From Stenotrophomonas maltophilia R551-3 (lineage in GTDB: Bacteria > Pseudomonadota > Gammaproteobacteria > Xanthomonadales > Xanthomonadaceae): 64,000 nucleotides of DNA. The position numbers and the translations under genes were made by a program. Every line of letters begins with the position of its first letter. Positions within the stretch are counted from its first letter, which is position 1. The notes below the pieces were generated by a model, which was not told the origin of the DNA, searched no databases, and saw nothing but the letters and a program-made list of their open reading frames with translations. Below, piece after piece: positions 8,361-20,112 of this stretch. The DNA lies in assembly GCF_000020665.1 (NCBI RefSeq), contig NC_011071.1, positions 610,501 to 674,500 on the forward strand. Direction: 5' to 3'.

Positions 8361-10064
8361 TCAACCCTGCAGGCGCTGCAGCAGGGTGGCCTTGTCCAGG
8401 CTTTCCGCTTCGCTGGCGCGGCGCGAGCGGTACTCGTAGGTACCGGCGGCCAGGCCACGTTCGCTCACCACCACGCGGTGCGGGATGCCGATCAGTTCCA
8501 TGTCGGCGAACATCGCGCCCGGGCGCAGGCCACGGTCATCGAGCGCCGCGTCCAGGCCCGCATCGCGCAGTTCCTGCAGCAGGTTGGTGGCGGCGTCGGC
8601 CACGGCGGCGTCCCCCTTCGGGTTGATCACGCACACCACCACCTGCCACGGCGCCATCGCGTCCGGCCAGATGATGCCGGCATCGTCATGGTTCTGTTCG
8701 ATCGCGGCAGCCACCACGCGCGAGATGCCGATGCCATAGCAGCCCATCGCCATCACCGCGGCCTTGCCATTCTCGTCCAGCACGGTGGCATCAAGCGCTC
8801 GGGCGTACGTACGGCCGAGCTGGAACACGTGACCGACTTCGATGCCACGGGCGATCTTCAGTTCACCACCGTCCAGCGCGCGGTCACCGGCACGCACGTT
8901 GCGGATGTCGGCCACTTCCGGTTCCGCCAGATCGCGGCCCCAGTTGACGCCGGCCAGGTGGAAACCGGCTTCGTTGGCGCCGACGACGAAGTCGGACATC
9001 GCCGCCACTTCGCGATCAGCCACCACGCGGATGGCCTTGGCCGGCGCAATCGGGCCGAGGAAGCCCGGCACGCTGCCCAGGTGCTCGGCGATTTCCGCCT
9101 CACTGGCGAAGCGCTGTTCATCCAGGCCGGCAACCTTGGCCAGCTTGATCTCGTTGACCTCGTGGTCACCGCGCACCAGCACCAGCACGAACTGCTGTGC
9201 TTCGCCTTCGCCGGCGATCAGCGCCACCGACTTCACCGTGCGCTGCAGGTTGATGCCGAGCAGGGCCGCGACATCCTCGCAGGTCTTCTGGGTGGGGGTA
9301 TCGACCTTGCGCATGGCTTCGCTGGCGGCCGCACGCGGTGCCGGATCGGCGGCAATCGCCGCTTCCATGTTGGCCGCGTAGTCCGAGCCGGTGGAGAACA
9401 CCAGCGCATCTTCGCCGGAATCGGCGATCACGTGGAATTCCTGCGAGGCGTCGCCACCGATCGCACCGGAGTCCGCCTGCACCATGCGGAAATCCAGGCC
9501 GAGGCGGGTGAAGATGCGGCTGTAGGCCGACTTCATGTTCTCGTACTCGCGCACGAGGCACTCATCGTGCAGGTGGAACGAGTAGGCGTCCTTCATCAGG
9601 AATTCGCGTGAACGCATCACGCCGAAGCGCGGGCGGATCTCGTCGCGGAATTTGGTCTGGATCTGGTAGAAGTTGACCGGCAGCTGCTTGTAGCTGGACA
9701 GCTCGCTGCGCGCGAAGTCGCAGGCGGCTTCCTCGGCGGTCGGGCTGTAGCAGAAGGTCTGGTCCTTGCGGTCCTTGATCTTCAGCAGCTGCGGGCCGAA
9801 CTTCTGCCAGCGGCCGGTCTGCTCCCACAGTTCCTTCGGCTGGATGGTCGGGATCTGGAATTCCACGGCACCGGCACGGTCCATTTCCTCGCGGACGATG
9901 CGTTCAACCTTGCGCAGCACGCGCAGGCCCAGCGGCGACCAGGTGTACAGGCCGGATGCGAGCTTGCGGATCATGCCCGCGCGCAGCATCAGCCGGTGGC
10001 TGGTGAGCTCGGCGTCGCTGGGGGTTTCCTTGGTGGTGTGCAGGTGGAACTGGGAGAGGCGCAT
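8361..10064 (-). CDS. proS: Proline--tRNA ligase
   Basis: A protein of 567 residues, the length of the long bacterial ProRS. It starts [19 protein letters not shown] and has the class II core split by the INS editing domain (about residues 220-410, with [19 protein letters not shown] and [17 protein letters not shown]). Class II motif 2 is seen around [17 protein letters not shown], and motif 3 around [14 protein letters not shown]. The C-terminal anticodon-binding domain ends with [16 protein letters not shown]. It charges tRNA-Pro in the cytoplasm, and the INS domain hydrolyses mis-charged alanyl-tRNA-Pro. Transcribed alone from the side of repeat module 1, with a clear terminator. Confidence 0.98.
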   Translation of the reverse strand: MRLSQFHLHTTKETPSDAELTSHRLMLRAGMIRKLASGLYTWSPLGLRVLRKVERIVREEMDRAGAVEFQIPTIQPKELWEQTGRWQKFGPQLLKIKDRKDQTFCYSPTAEEAACDFARSELSSYKQLPVNFYQIQTKFRDEIRPRFGVMRSREFLMKDAYSFHLHDECLVREYENMKSAYSRIFTRLGLDFRMVQADSGAIGGDASQEFHVIADSGEDALVFSTGSDYAANMEAAIAADPAPRAAASEAMRKVDTPTQKTCEDVAALLGINLQRTVKSVALIAGEGEAQQFVLVLVRGDHEVNEIKLAKVAGLDEQRFASEAEIAEHLGSVPGFLGPIAPAKAIRVVADREVAAMSDFVVGANEAGFHLAGVNWGRDLAEPEVADIRNVRAGDRALDGGELKIARGIEVGHVFQLGRTYARALDATVLDENGKAAVMAMGCYGIGISRVVAAAIEQNHDDAGIIWPDAMAPWQVVVCVINPKGDAAVADAATNLLQELRDAGLDAALDDRGLRPGAMFADMELIGIPHRVVVSERGLAAGTYEYRSRRASEAESLDKATLLQRLQG

Positions 10065-10181
10065 CGGCGGCTTCGGATAACGGCAGAGACGCCTATTCTG
10101 CCAGCCCGGCCGGGGTGGGGGGTACTGGCAGGGCTGCGCCCTGCACCCGCCTCAAGCAACGTCAACTGCAACAGCAACAGC

Positions 10182-10320
10182 GGGTTTCCCGTGGGATGGC
10201 GGGGTGGGTCCGGTTGCGGGAGACGCCGTAAACCCGTCCATGGGGGCTTGGCCGCGGCATCCATGCCGCGGACACTCCCGCAACCGGACCCACCCCGCCT
10301 TCGACAGTTTCCCGCGATCT
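10182..10320 (+). repeat. Structured hairpin element, copy 1 (canonical stem)
   Basis: A perfect 25-bp stem: 10198-10222 pairs with 10275-10299, core TGGGTCCGGTTGCGGG. The 52-base loop begins ACGCCGTAAACCC and contains an inner hairpin CCGCGGCATCCATGCCGCGG. The stem is followed by CTTCGACAGTTTCC, shared with other copies. It could act as RNA or as a DNA cruciform; no function is known to me. Confidence 0.8.
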
Positions 10321-10332
10321 GCCCGCATTTCT

Positions 10333-10357
10333 GTAGAGCCGAGCCATGCTCGGCTGC
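10333..10357 (+). repeat. SMAG REP unit
   Basis: GTAGAGCCGAGCCATGCTCG then GCTGC: a GTAG-headed palindrome without a closing CTAC. It lies inside module 1 between the two structured elements. Confidence 0.85.
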
Positions 10358-10399
10358 TGTTCGATCAATTCTCGAAACATTCGATTTCCATGGAGATTC

Positions 10400-10447
10400 A
10401 TCCACGCATGGCGTGGATCTACTGTGTCGACCAAGGTCGACACCTAC
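10400..10447 (-). repeat. Two tandem SMAG REP units
   Basis: ATCCACGCATGGCGTGGAT followed by CTAC (10400-10422), then TGTCGACCAAGGTCGACA followed by CCTAC (to 10447). Both are in inverse orientation, with different stems. The same pair, inverted, recurs in module 3. Confidence 0.88.
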
Positions 10448-10455
10448 CAACAGCC

Positions 10456-10586
10456 GCCGGAACCTGTCGAAGGCAGGGCACTGTGGGTTTGCGGGGTGTG
10501 AGCCGCATGGATGCGGCGACCAAGCCCCCATGGACGGGTTCACGGCGGCCCCGCAAACCCACAGTGCCCTGCCATCCCCCAGGAAG
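10456..10586 (-). repeat. Structured hairpin element, copy 2 (variant stem)
   Basis: Opposite orientation to copy 1. A perfect 25-bp stem (10472-10496 with 10549-10573) has a different sequence, core CACTGTGGGTTTGCGGGG, yet full complementarity. The loop keeps the shared core (CAAGCCCCCATGGACGGG) and an inner hairpin GCCGCATGGATGCGGC whose base pairs are changed on both sides compared with copy 1. Confidence 0.8.
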
Positions 10587-10657
10587 CCGCTCTGGCATTT
10601 GACGTTGCCCTTGCTATTGCCTCTGCGGGTGCAGGGCTGCAAGCCCTGCCGATACCC

Positions 10658-11032
10658 TCACTCCGCCGGGCAGTAGGCCTTGATGGCGGCTTCAGCCAAT
10701 CCCTTCTGCGCGCTGCGCTGCTCCTGGGTCAACGCGGTATCGGCCTTGCCGTCGCCGTTGGTGTCCTGCATGACGGTGCCGGTGCTGTCCAGCAGGGCCA
10801 GGTTGGCGCGGGCGGTGCTGCACTGCTCGGGCACCGGCGCGGCGGGGGTCTCGGCGCTGGCCGCTGCCTGCGGGCTGCGGGCCTGCTCGCGGGTCTCGAA
10901 CTTCTTGCCCGCCGGCGGGGTCTCCGAATACTGGGTCACGCCATTGGCGTCCTTCCATTTATAGACCGGGCCGGCCACGGCGTTGGCACTGGCCAACAGC
11001 AGCAGGCATCCAAGGCAGGACAGGGCACGCAT
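10658..11032 (-). CDS. DUF4124 domain-containing exported protein
   Basis: Using ATG 11032 gives 124 residues beginning MRALSCLGCLLLLASANAVAG, a clear Sec signal peptide. The mature start VYKWKDANGVTQYSETPP is the DUF4124 signature (a small periplasmic domain with a Y-KW-D--G--YS-TPP pattern). The rest is Ala/Pro-rich and ends with two cysteines, one in VPEQCSTARANL and one in IKAYCPAE, which could form a disulfide. Function is unknown in the family. The upstream frame (to 11074) overlaps the pssA promoter region and is unlikely. Its stop lies next to the outer hairpin of repeat module 1. Confidence 0.8.
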   Translation of the reverse strand: MRALSCLGCLLLLASANAVAGPVYKWKDANGVTQYSETPPAGKKFETREQARSPQAAASAETPAAPVPEQCSTARANLALLDSTGTVMQDTNGDGKADTALTQEQRSAQKGLAEAAIKAYCPAE

Positions 11033-11112
11033 GGCAAACTCCACGGAATGGGCGTAGAACGCCGATTGCAGCATTGCCGCCGACCACTGGCAAGTCGATT
11101 AAACTGGATTCC

Positions 11113-11889
11113 ATGGACCCGATCACACCGCCGCCGCGCTCGCGCACGATTTACCTGCTGCCCAACCTGTTCACCACCGCCGGCCTGTTCGCTGGCTTCT
11201 ACGCGATCATCGCCGCGGCCAACGGGGATTTCGTCAACGCCAGCATCGCCGTGTTCGTCGCGGCGGTGATGGATGGCCTGGACGGGCGCGTGGCGCGCCT
11301 GACTGGCACCAGCAGCGAGTTCGGCGTGCAGTACGACTCGCTGGCCGACCTGGTCAGCTTCGGCATGGCCCCGGCGCTGGTGATGTACCACTGGTCGCTG
11401 TCGTGGCTGAAGTTCGATGACCCGCTGCTGGGGCGCGTCGGCTGGGCCGTGGCCTTCCTGTATGCCGCCTGCGCGGCACTGCGCCTGGCCCGCTTCAATA
11501 CCCAGGTGGCAGTCGTCGACAAGCGCTGGTTCGTCGGCCTGGCCAGCCCGGCCGCGGCCGGCCTGATGATGTCCTTCGTCTGGGCCTTCGCCGATGGCAA
11601 CCTGGGCTGGGACGGCAACCAGCTGCGCTACGTGGCGCTGGCGGTGACGATTGTCTCCGCACTGCTGATGGTCAGCCGCATCCGCTTCTGGAGCTTCAAG
11701 GGCGGTGCCGCCAAGGGCGGCCGTTCGGACCGGGTGCCATTCCTGGTGCTGGCACTGGTGCCGGTCGCCATCGCCATCGCGGTGATCGATCTGCCGCGCG
11801 TGCTGTTTGCGGTCGGCATCCTGTACGCGCTGTCCGGCCCGGTGATGTGGGCGGTGCAGCGCCTGCGCAAGAAGCCCGAGGCCGCGTGA
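11113..11889 (+). CDS. pssA: CDP-diacylglycerol--serine O-phosphatidyltransferase
   Basis: ATG 11113 (MDPITPPPRSRTIYLLPN) gives 258 residues. The CDP-alcohol phosphotransferase signature DG-(x2)-AR-(x8)-G-(x3)-D-(x3)-D is complete: DGLDGRVARLTGTSSEFG then VQYDSLAD. About seven hydrophobic segments follow. It makes phosphatidylserine from CDP-diacylglycerol and serine at the inner membrane, the precursor of phosphatidylethanolamine. This is the integral-membrane (Bacillus-like, type II) form rather than the E. coli peripheral one. Its stop overlaps the GTG start of the next gene (GTGA), so pssA, holD and rimI form one operon. Confidence 0.93.
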   Translation: MDPITPPPRSRTIYLLPNLFTTAGLFAGFYAIIAAANGDFVNASIAVFVAAVMDGLDGRVARLTGTSSEFGVQYDSLADLVSFGMAPALVMYHWSLSWLKFDDPLLGRVGWAVAFLYAACAALRLARFNTQVAVVDKRWFVGLASPAAAGLMMSFVWAFADGNLGWDGNQLRYVALAVTIVSALLMVSRIRFWSFKGGAAKGGRSDRVPFLVLALVPVAIAIAVIDLPRVLFAVGILYALSGPVMWAVQRLRKKPEAA

Positions 11890-12389
11890 GCCAGGACCTG
11901 CCCGTGCTGTGGTCATCGGCCCAGCAGGCCTGGCTGCAGGCCATGGGCTACACCGTCTATCATGACGGCCAACTGGCCGCCGAACTGGACGCCGCGCTGC
12001 AGTTGAGCGTGGCCGAAGCCGAGGCCGCACAGCCGGCGGAACCGGCGCGGGCGAGCAGCCCAATCGCGCGCGAGCACCCCGCCGAAGCCGTCCCCGCGCC
12101 CCGTGCGGAACGCCCGGCTCCGCCGCGCCGCGAGACGCCGGTCAGCGCACCGGATACGGCGCCTGCACCGGCCCGGCCGCTGCCCAGCGGCAATGCGCGG
12201 CAGCCGGTCGTGCGCCTGCCGGATCGCCTGCAGATCGCGTTGTTGCGCGCGTCCGGCTGCAATCCCAACGACCCGGCCACACAGACCCTGATGGAGAGTT
12301 GGCCGCTGGACCAGCTGCGTCACGATCCGGCCGCCAAACGCGCGCTGTGGCCGCAGCTGCGCGCCCTGCGCAAGCGGGGCATGCCGTGA
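11886..12389 (+). CDS. holD: Putative DNA polymerase III psi subunit (HolD)
   Basis: A protein of 167 residues using GTG 11886, which overlaps the pssA stop; the frame upstream of it lies inside pssA. The C-terminus LRHDPAAKRALWPQLRALRK closely follows the pattern of E. coli HolD (LRANPTARAALWQQI). The N-terminal WLQAMGYTVY fits the HolD segment that binds the chi subunit. The two ends are joined by a long Ala/Pro-rich linker (about residues 50-105) with little conservation. Psi bridges chi (HolC) to the clamp loader. Position directly before rimI matches the holD-rimI order in other gammaproteobacteria. holC itself lies about 5 kb away here. Confidence 0.75.
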   Translation: MSQDLPVLWSSAQQAWLQAMGYTVYHDGQLAAELDAALQLSVAEAEAAQPAEPARASSPIAREHPAEAVPAPRAERPAPPRRETPVSAPDTAPAPARPLPSGNARQPVVRLPDRLQIALLRASGCNPNDPATQTLMESWPLDQLRHDPAAKRALWPQLRALRKRGMP

Positions 12390-12883
12390 GTGCGGTCCGG
12401 CAGCCCGGTCCGGTCAGCCTGCGCGCGCTGCGCGAGAGCGACCTCACGGTGGTGATGGCGATCGAGGTGCGCGGTTATCCGTTTCCGTGGACCCGCGGCA
12501 TCTTCGTGGATTGCCTGCGTGCCGGTTACCCCGGCCTGGCCATGGAGCGTGACGGCGAGCTGATCGGCTACGGCATGCTCAGCATCGCCGCCGACGAGGC
12601 ACATGTCCTCAACATCTGCATCGATCCGTTGACGCAGTCGCGTGGCCTGGGTCGCCAGTTGCTGCGCGCACTGGTGCAACTGGCCGGCGACCGTGGCGCG
12701 CAGCGTGTGTTCCTGGAAGTGCGGCCTTCGAATACACCGGCACTGGCGCTGTATCACAGCGAAGGCTTCAACGAGATCGGCCGTCGCCCGCGCTACTACC
12801 CGGCGGCACAGGGCCGCGAGGACGCGGTGGTGATGGCGATCGAACTGGTCCACGGCGACCTGCAGGCGATGCCGCCGCTGTAA
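12386..12883 (+). CDS. rimI: Ribosomal protein S18 alanine N-acetyltransferase
   Basis: GTG 12386 overlaps the holD stop (GTGA) and gives 165 residues. The GNAT fold is visible: acetyl-CoA-binding loop SRGLGRQLL (Q/R-x-x-G-x-G/A), IEVRGYPFPWTRGIF at the N-terminus (the PW-xxxF motif of RimI) and FLEVRPSNTPALALYHSEGF near the end, the RimI/ArgA signature (ExRxxNxxAxxLY). It acetylates the N-terminal alanine of ribosomal protein S18. The C-terminal tail is slightly longer than in E. coli (148). Last gene of pssA-holD-rimI; a SMAG dimer begins about 10 bases after the stop. Confidence 0.93.
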   Translation: MSAVRQPGPVSLRALRESDLTVVMAIEVRGYPFPWTRGIFVDCLRAGYPGLAMERDGELIGYGMLSIAADEAHVLNICIDPLTQSRGLGRQLLRALVQLAGDRGAQRVFLEVRPSNTPALALYHSEGFNEIGRRPRYYPAAQGREDAVVMAIELVHGDLQAMPPL

Positions 12884-12894
12884 CGAAGAAGGGT

Positions 12895-12943
12895 TGCCGG
12901 CCAGCGGCCGGCACTACCGGTAGCTGCCAACCTTGGTTGGCAC
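12895..12943. repeat. SMAG REP dimer, tail-to-tail
   Basis: TGCCGGCCAGCGGCCGGCA with CTAC (12895-12917) is followed after 2 bases by GTAGCTGCCAACCTTGGTTG (from 12920). The two units have different stems and opposite orientation, in the gap between converging rimI and the EamA gene. Confidence 0.9.
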
Positions 12944-12950
12944 GTCTTGC

Positions 12951-13772
12951 TCACGCCAACCGCAACGCCAACACGCCGCCCACGATCAGCGCCGCCGCCA
13001 GCCAGCGCGCGCGCGGAATCCGTTCGCGCAGCAGGAACACCGAGATCAGCAACGCGAACAGGATCGACGATTCGCGCAACGCGGAGACCATCGCCACCGG
13101 TGCCTGAGTCATTGCCCATAGCGCCATCGCGTAAGAGGCGGTGGTGCCGGCGCCGCCGGCCAGCCCCAGCGGCCAATGCTGCCGCGCATAGTCCAGCACC
13201 GCGCCGCCGCGGGTGTACAACGCCCACAGTGGTAGCGGAATGCCTGACAGCAGGAACAGCCACAGCGTGTAGCTGAGTGCGCTGCCGGACTGGCGCGCGC
13301 CCTGCGCATCGACCAGGGTGTAGGTGGCGATCATCGCCGCGGTCAGCAGCGGCAGGCGCAGCTGGCCGCCACGCGCACCCAGTGCCATGCACAGGATACC
13401 GGTGCTGACCAGCACCACGCCCAGCCACGCTGCAGGCGACAGCTGCTCGCCCAGCAGTGTGCCCGCCAACGCGACCAGGATCGGCGCGCTGCCACGCATC
13501 AGCGGGTAGGCCAGGCTCATGTCGACCTGCTGGTAACAACGTGCGACCAGCCCGTAATAGGTCACCTGCAGCAGCACCGAAGCGGCCAGCCATGGCCAGC
13601 TGTGCGCGGCGGGGAAGGGCAGGAAGGGCAGGGCAGCGGCGGACAGCAACGCGGCGCTGCCGGTGACCAGCACGGTGCCGAGGAACTTGTCCGGCCCGCG
13701 CTTGACGATCGCGTTCCAGCTGGCGTGCAGGGCTGCAGCGGCGAGAACCAGCAGGAAGATGGAAAGCGGCAT
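12951..13772 (-). CDS. EamA/DMT-superfamily transporter
   Basis: A protein of 273 residues with about ten hydrophobic segments arranged as two EamA repeats (first about 1-135, second about 140-273). Typical DMT features are the N-terminal ALHASWNAIVKRG (EamA repeat start), QQVDMSLAYPLMRGSAPILVAL and, near the end, ALRESSILFALLISVFLLRERIP. The family exports metabolites or drugs across the inner membrane by proton antiport; the substrate is unknown here. Monocistronic, converging on rimI and divided from valS by a single SMAG unit. Confidence 0.88.
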   Translation of the reverse strand: MPLSIFLLVLAAAALHASWNAIVKRGPDKFLGTVLVTGSAALLSAAALPFLPFPAAHSWPWLAASVLLQVTYYGLVARCYQQVDMSLAYPLMRGSAPILVALAGTLLGEQLSPAAWLGVVLVSTGILCMALGARGGQLRLPLLTAAMIATYTLVDAQGARQSGSALSYTLWLFLLSGIPLPLWALYTRGGAVLDYARQHWPLGLAGGAGTTASYAMALWAMTQAPVAMVSALRESSILFALLISVFLLRERIPRARWLAAALIVGGVLALRLA

Positions 13773-13799
13773 CCAGCGATGATGCCATGCGCGCGAAAT

Positions 13800-13826
13800 G
13801 TAGAGTCGAGCGGGGCTCGACTCTAC
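13800..13826. repeat. SMAG REP unit with perfect symmetry
   Basis: GTAGAGTCGAGC, GGG, GCTCGACTCTAC: a palindrome with GTAG at one end and CTAC at the other, lying between the EamA gene start and the valS stop. Confidence 0.88.
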
Positions 13827-13865
13827 AAAAGGAAACGCCGGGCAGTACCCGGCGCTTCCCGGCGC

Positions 13866-16694
<2,829 letters not shown>

Positions 16695-16727
16695 GCGGGG
16701 CAACCGGTAATCAAGGCGGAAGGGAGA

Positions 16728-16922
16728 TCAGCGCGGCCCGAGGGCGCGCCGGATCTTCTGGTCGGTGTGGTACTGGCTGACCGCGTAGGCGGCCCAGATC
16801 GCGGCGGGCAGCCAGCCGATCAGGGTGATCTGCAGGATCAGGCAGACGATGCCGGCAAACGGCCGGCCGATGGTGAAAAAGGACAGCCAGGGAAGAATCA
16901 GGGCGATCAGCAGGCGCATCAA
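16728..16922 (-). CDS. YqaE/Pmp3-family small membrane protein
   Basis: A protein of 64 residues with two hydrophobic helices (about 4-24 and 26-48). The order FFTIGRPFAGIVCLILQITLIGWLPAAIWA followed by YAVSQYHTDQKI matches the Pmp3/YqaE (UPF0057) family, written here in pieces: FFTIGRPFAG, LQITLIGWLP, IWAAYAVSQY. Homologues are small inner-membrane proteins tied to salt or stress tolerance in yeast, plants and bacteria. It sits between holC and valS on the same strand, an unusual insertion into that common pair. Biochemical role unknown. Confidence 0.85.
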   Translation of the reverse strand: MMRLLIALILPWLSFFTIGRPFAGIVCLILQITLIGWLPAAIWAAYAVSQYHTDQKIRRALGPR

Positions 16923-16938
16923 GGGGTCCTCGCTGGAC

Positions 16939-17364
16939 TTACATGTCGTGCTTGTTCAGGTCGTAACCGGCGGCCTTGTACTGGCGCCAGCGCTCGCGCA
17001 GCGGTTCGCGCGCTTCCGGGTCGGCCGGGACCACTTCCAGCACGCGCTCGCACTGTCCCAGCCAGGGTTCGTCGCGCAGGTTGATCACCAGCGGGCGGGC
17101 CGGCGCTTCAGTGCCGGGCACGGCGATCAGCACCAGGGCCTCTTCCTCGTCCATGTCTTCGCCGGCGATCTGGTGCGGGATGTAGGCATCGTTGTCGAAC
17201 GCCCACAGCAGTTCGTCCAGCTCCTCGGCCTGGGCCTGGTCGCGGGCCAGCACCAGGGTGAACAACCCGGCGTCGTTGGCCTTGCGCGCCAGCTCGCAGA
17301 CCAGGCGCAGCGGCTCGGTCAGGAAGCGGGGCTTGGCGATCAGGTAGAAGTCGGCGCGGGGCAT
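16939..17364 (-). CDS. holC: DNA polymerase III chi subunit
   Basis: A protein of 141 residues. The HolC fold is recognised by the N-terminal ADFYLIAKP, RLVCELARKANDAGL (helix 1), the segment LDELLWAFDNDAYIPHQIAG (typical WTFxxxxFIPH pattern) and VVPADPEAREPLRERWRQYK near the end. Chi binds single-stranded-DNA-binding protein and, through psi, the clamp loader. Cytoplasmic. Directly downstream of pepA on the same strand, the usual pepA-holC-valS order of gammaproteobacteria, with about 80 bases between pepA and holC. Confidence 0.95.
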   Translation of the reverse strand: MPRADFYLIAKPRFLTEPLRLVCELARKANDAGLFTLVLARDQAQAEELDELLWAFDNDAYIPHQIAGEDMDEEEALVLIAVPGTEAPARPLVINLRDEPWLGQCERVLEVVPADPEAREPLRERWRQYKAAGYDLNKHDM

Positions 17365-17446
17365 GGCAGGATCCGGGTCAGGCAGGGGCCCGGCGCTGCC
17401 GGGCGAGGCCCTGGCCGGCGGGCGCCGGCCAGGGTCGGGTACGGCA

Positions 17447-18925
17447 TCAGGCGCGGGCGGCCTGGTCCAGCAGCCACTGGCTCAGCAGGCCGACCGGGCG
17501 GCCGGTGGCCATGCCACGCTTGCCTTCATCGCTGGCCACACCGGCGATGTCCAGGTGGGCCCAGCGCTGGCCTTCGGCGAAGCGCGACAGGAAGCAGCCG
17601 GCGGTGATCGCACCGGCCCAGCGGCCGCCGATGTTGTAGACGTCGGCGAAGGTCGAATCCAGCATCGGCTGGTATTCGTCCCACAGCGGCAGGCGCCAGG
17701 CGCGGTCGAACACCTGCTCGCCGGCGGCCAGCAGCTCATTGGCCAGGTCGTCGTGCTTGCTCATCAGGCCGGCGGTCTGGTGGCCGAGGGCGACCATGCA
17801 GGCACCGGTCAGGGTGGCGACGTCGACCAGCGCGGCCGGCTCGAAGCGCTGCGCGTAGGTCAGGGCGTCGCACAGGATCAGGCGGCCTTCGGCGTCGGTG
17901 TTGCCCACTTCGATGGTCTTGCCCGACATCGAGGTGATCACGTCGGACGGACGATAGGCGTTGCCGTCGATGGCGTTTTCGACCGCCGGCACCACCACCA
18001 CCAGGTTCAGCGGCAGCTTGGCCTTGACCGCAGCGACGAAGGTGCCGATGACGTTGGCGCCACCGCACATGTCGTACTTCATCTCTTCGATGCCGCCCTG
18101 GGTCTTCAGGTTGACGCCACCGGTATCGAAGGTGATGCCCTTGCCGACCAGCACGTACGGCTTGGCATCGCCGCCATTGTTCCACTTCAGCACGACCAGG
18201 CGCGGGCGGTTGGCCGAGCCACGGGCCACGGCGAGCAGCGAGCCCATGCCCAGCGCTTCCATCTGGTGCTCGTCGAGGATCTCGGCTTCGGCACCGTCGT
18301 GCTCGCCGGCGAACTTCACGCCGACCTCGGCCAGGTAGGCCGGGGTGCAGTAGTTCGGCGGCAGGTTGCCCAGCTCGCGGGCGAACTCGACACCGGCGGC
18401 GATGGCCTGGCCCTGGGCCAGGGCCTGCGCGTCGTCACCGGCGATGGCCAGCTGGGCCAGGCCGGCGTCGTCGGCCTTCTTCTTGCCCAGGGTAGCGGTG
18501 TAGCGGTAGGCGGCGTGATCGGCGGCGATCACCGCCTGGCGGATCGCCCAGGCCGCATCGCGGTCCTTCACTGCCACTTCGGACAGGGTGAACAGTGCGC
18601 TGCGGACAGCGCCGGCCTTCAGCGCGCGTACGGCATCGCCGACCGCCTTCAGGTACTGCGGCACGCCGAAACGGGCCGCTTCGCCCAGGCCGACCACCAG
18701 TACGCGCGGGGCGGTCACGCCCGGCAGGTCGTGCAGCAGGGTGGTCGCGCCGGTCTTGCCGGACAGGTCGCCACGCTGGGCCAGGGCGGCCAGGCGGCCA
18801 CCGCTGGCGGCATCCAGTGCCTGCGCGGCCGCAGTCAGGGTATGGTCGGCATAGGCGCCGACGACCAGGCAATCAACGGCGGCCGAAGCCGCGGCGAGGT
18901 GGTTCAGGGTGAATTCGAGAGCCAT
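17447..18925 (-). CDS. pepA: Leucyl aminopeptidase (cytosol aminopeptidase, M17)
   Basis: ATG 18925 ([18 protein letters not shown]) gives 492 residues; the longer frame to 18955 would run into the lptF promoter region. The M17 signature [14 protein letters not shown] is present, and the metal ligands are in [15 protein letters not shown], written as [10 protein letters not shown], and in the aspartates of KYDMCGGA and [10 protein letters not shown]. The catalytic Lys and Arg follow from these motifs. It removes N-terminal leucine and other residues from peptides with two metal ions; in E. coli PepA also helps XerCD recombination at cer sites as a DNA-binding protein. Divergent from lptF, as in E. 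coli. Confidence 0.96.
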
Positions 18926-19029
18926 TGAGCAGATTCCATTGGCAAGTCCGTACAATCGCGGACCGTTTACGCCCAGACAGTAGACTGGGCGGCACCGCGA
19001 ACGAACCCCAGAGTTTAAACCACCGCCCC

Positions 19030-20112
19030 ATGTTGAAGCTCGACCGATACCTGCTGGGCGATTTCGTCCAGAGTTTCCTGGCTACCCTGATCGTCCTGCT
19101 GGTGGTCAGCGTGGGCGGCGTGCTGGTGGACATCCTCGGCAACATCGCCGATGGGCGCCTGCCGGCCAAGCTGCTGTTCTCTCAGCTGGGCCTGCAGTTC
19201 ATCGCCTACCTGCCGCTGATCCTGCCGCTGGCGCTGATGCTGGGCCTGCTGCTGGCGGTCGCCCGCCTGTACCGGGACTCGGAAATGGCGGTGATCACCG
19301 CCATTGGCGTGGGCCCCAAGCGCCTGCTGCGGCCGCTGCTGATGCTGGTGCTGCCGGTCGTGGCCCTGGTGGGGGCCTGCTCACTGTGGCTGGGGCCCTG
19401 GGCCGGGCGGGTGGCCGAGCAGATGATCATCGAGGCCAACCGCAGCGTGCTGATGGCCGGACTGGAGCCGGGCCGGTTCACCCCGCTGCCCAATGGCGGC
19501 GTGGTCTACCTGTCCTCGATCTCGCCCGATGGCACCCGGCTGGGCAGGGTGTTCCTGCAGCGGCAGAAGGACGACCGCCTCGAGGTGGTGTCTGCCGCCG
19601 GGGGCCGGATGTTCTTTGAAGGCGCCCGCCAGCGCTTCCTGGAGCTGGATGATGGGCACCAGGTGGAGGGCCCGGTAGCGGGTGGGCTGGACTACCGCCT
19701 GGCGACCTTCGCGCGCAACGACGTGGCCCTGCCCGACGGTGCGCAGACCCGTACCGAGAACGATCCGGAGCTGATGCCGACCACGAAGCTGTTCGGTGAT
19801 GCCCGGCCCGAGGCACAGGCACAGCTGCATCGCCGGCTGGCCCCGCCGCTGATCGCACTGGCCTTCGCCCTGTTGACCGTGCCGCTGGGCCGCAGCTCTC
19901 CGCGCCAGCAGCGCTATGGACGGATGATGCTGGCCCTGCTGGCCTACATGGTTGGCACCAACCTGATGTTCATCGGCAGTGGCTGGATCGCCACCGGCAA
20001 GATTCCGGCCGCGCTCGGCCTGTGGTGGCTGACCCTGCCGTTGCTGGGGCTGGCGATCTGGATGTATGCACGTGATGGCCGCCTGGGCCGGCCGAAGGGA
20101 GCCCACGCATGA
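19030..20112 (+). CDS. lptF: LPS export ABC transporter permease LptF
   Basis: ATG 19030 ([16 protein letters not shown]) gives 360 residues; upstream codons do not match the family. Layout is that of LptF: a membrane helix, two more by about residue 110, a periplasmic beta-jellyroll (about 130-265, with [14 protein letters not shown] and [14 protein letters not shown]) and three C-terminal helices. The segment [15 protein letters not shown] is the coupling helix that contacts LptB. With LptG and LptB it extracts LPS from the inner membrane and pushes it to LptC. It overlaps lptG by 4 bases (ATGA). A plausible -10 (TACAAT, 18951) lies in the short divergent region shared with pepA. Confidence 0.95.

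Larger units (their letters stand above)
10121..10656. repeat. Composite inverted repeat module 1
   Basis: This fills the whole gap between proS and the DUF4124 gene. Near-symmetrical order: outer hairpin GCAGGGCTGCGCCCTGC plus ACCCGC (10128-10150); a short CAACAG tract; structured element copy 1 (+); SMAG-type hairpins; structured element copy 2 (-); a degraded CTGTTGC-like tract; and the outer hairpin in inverse (GCGGGT at 10625, stem 10631-10649). The extreme ends also match in inverse (GGTA..GGCAGGGC). No coding potential is credible inside: the frames translate the palindromes. Confidence 0.8.

Noticed and set aside
10162..10602. Small open frames in the repeat modules with peptides such as [12 protein letters not shown]
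   Set aside because: The same peptides recur because the DNA element recurs; changes follow base pairing rather than codons.
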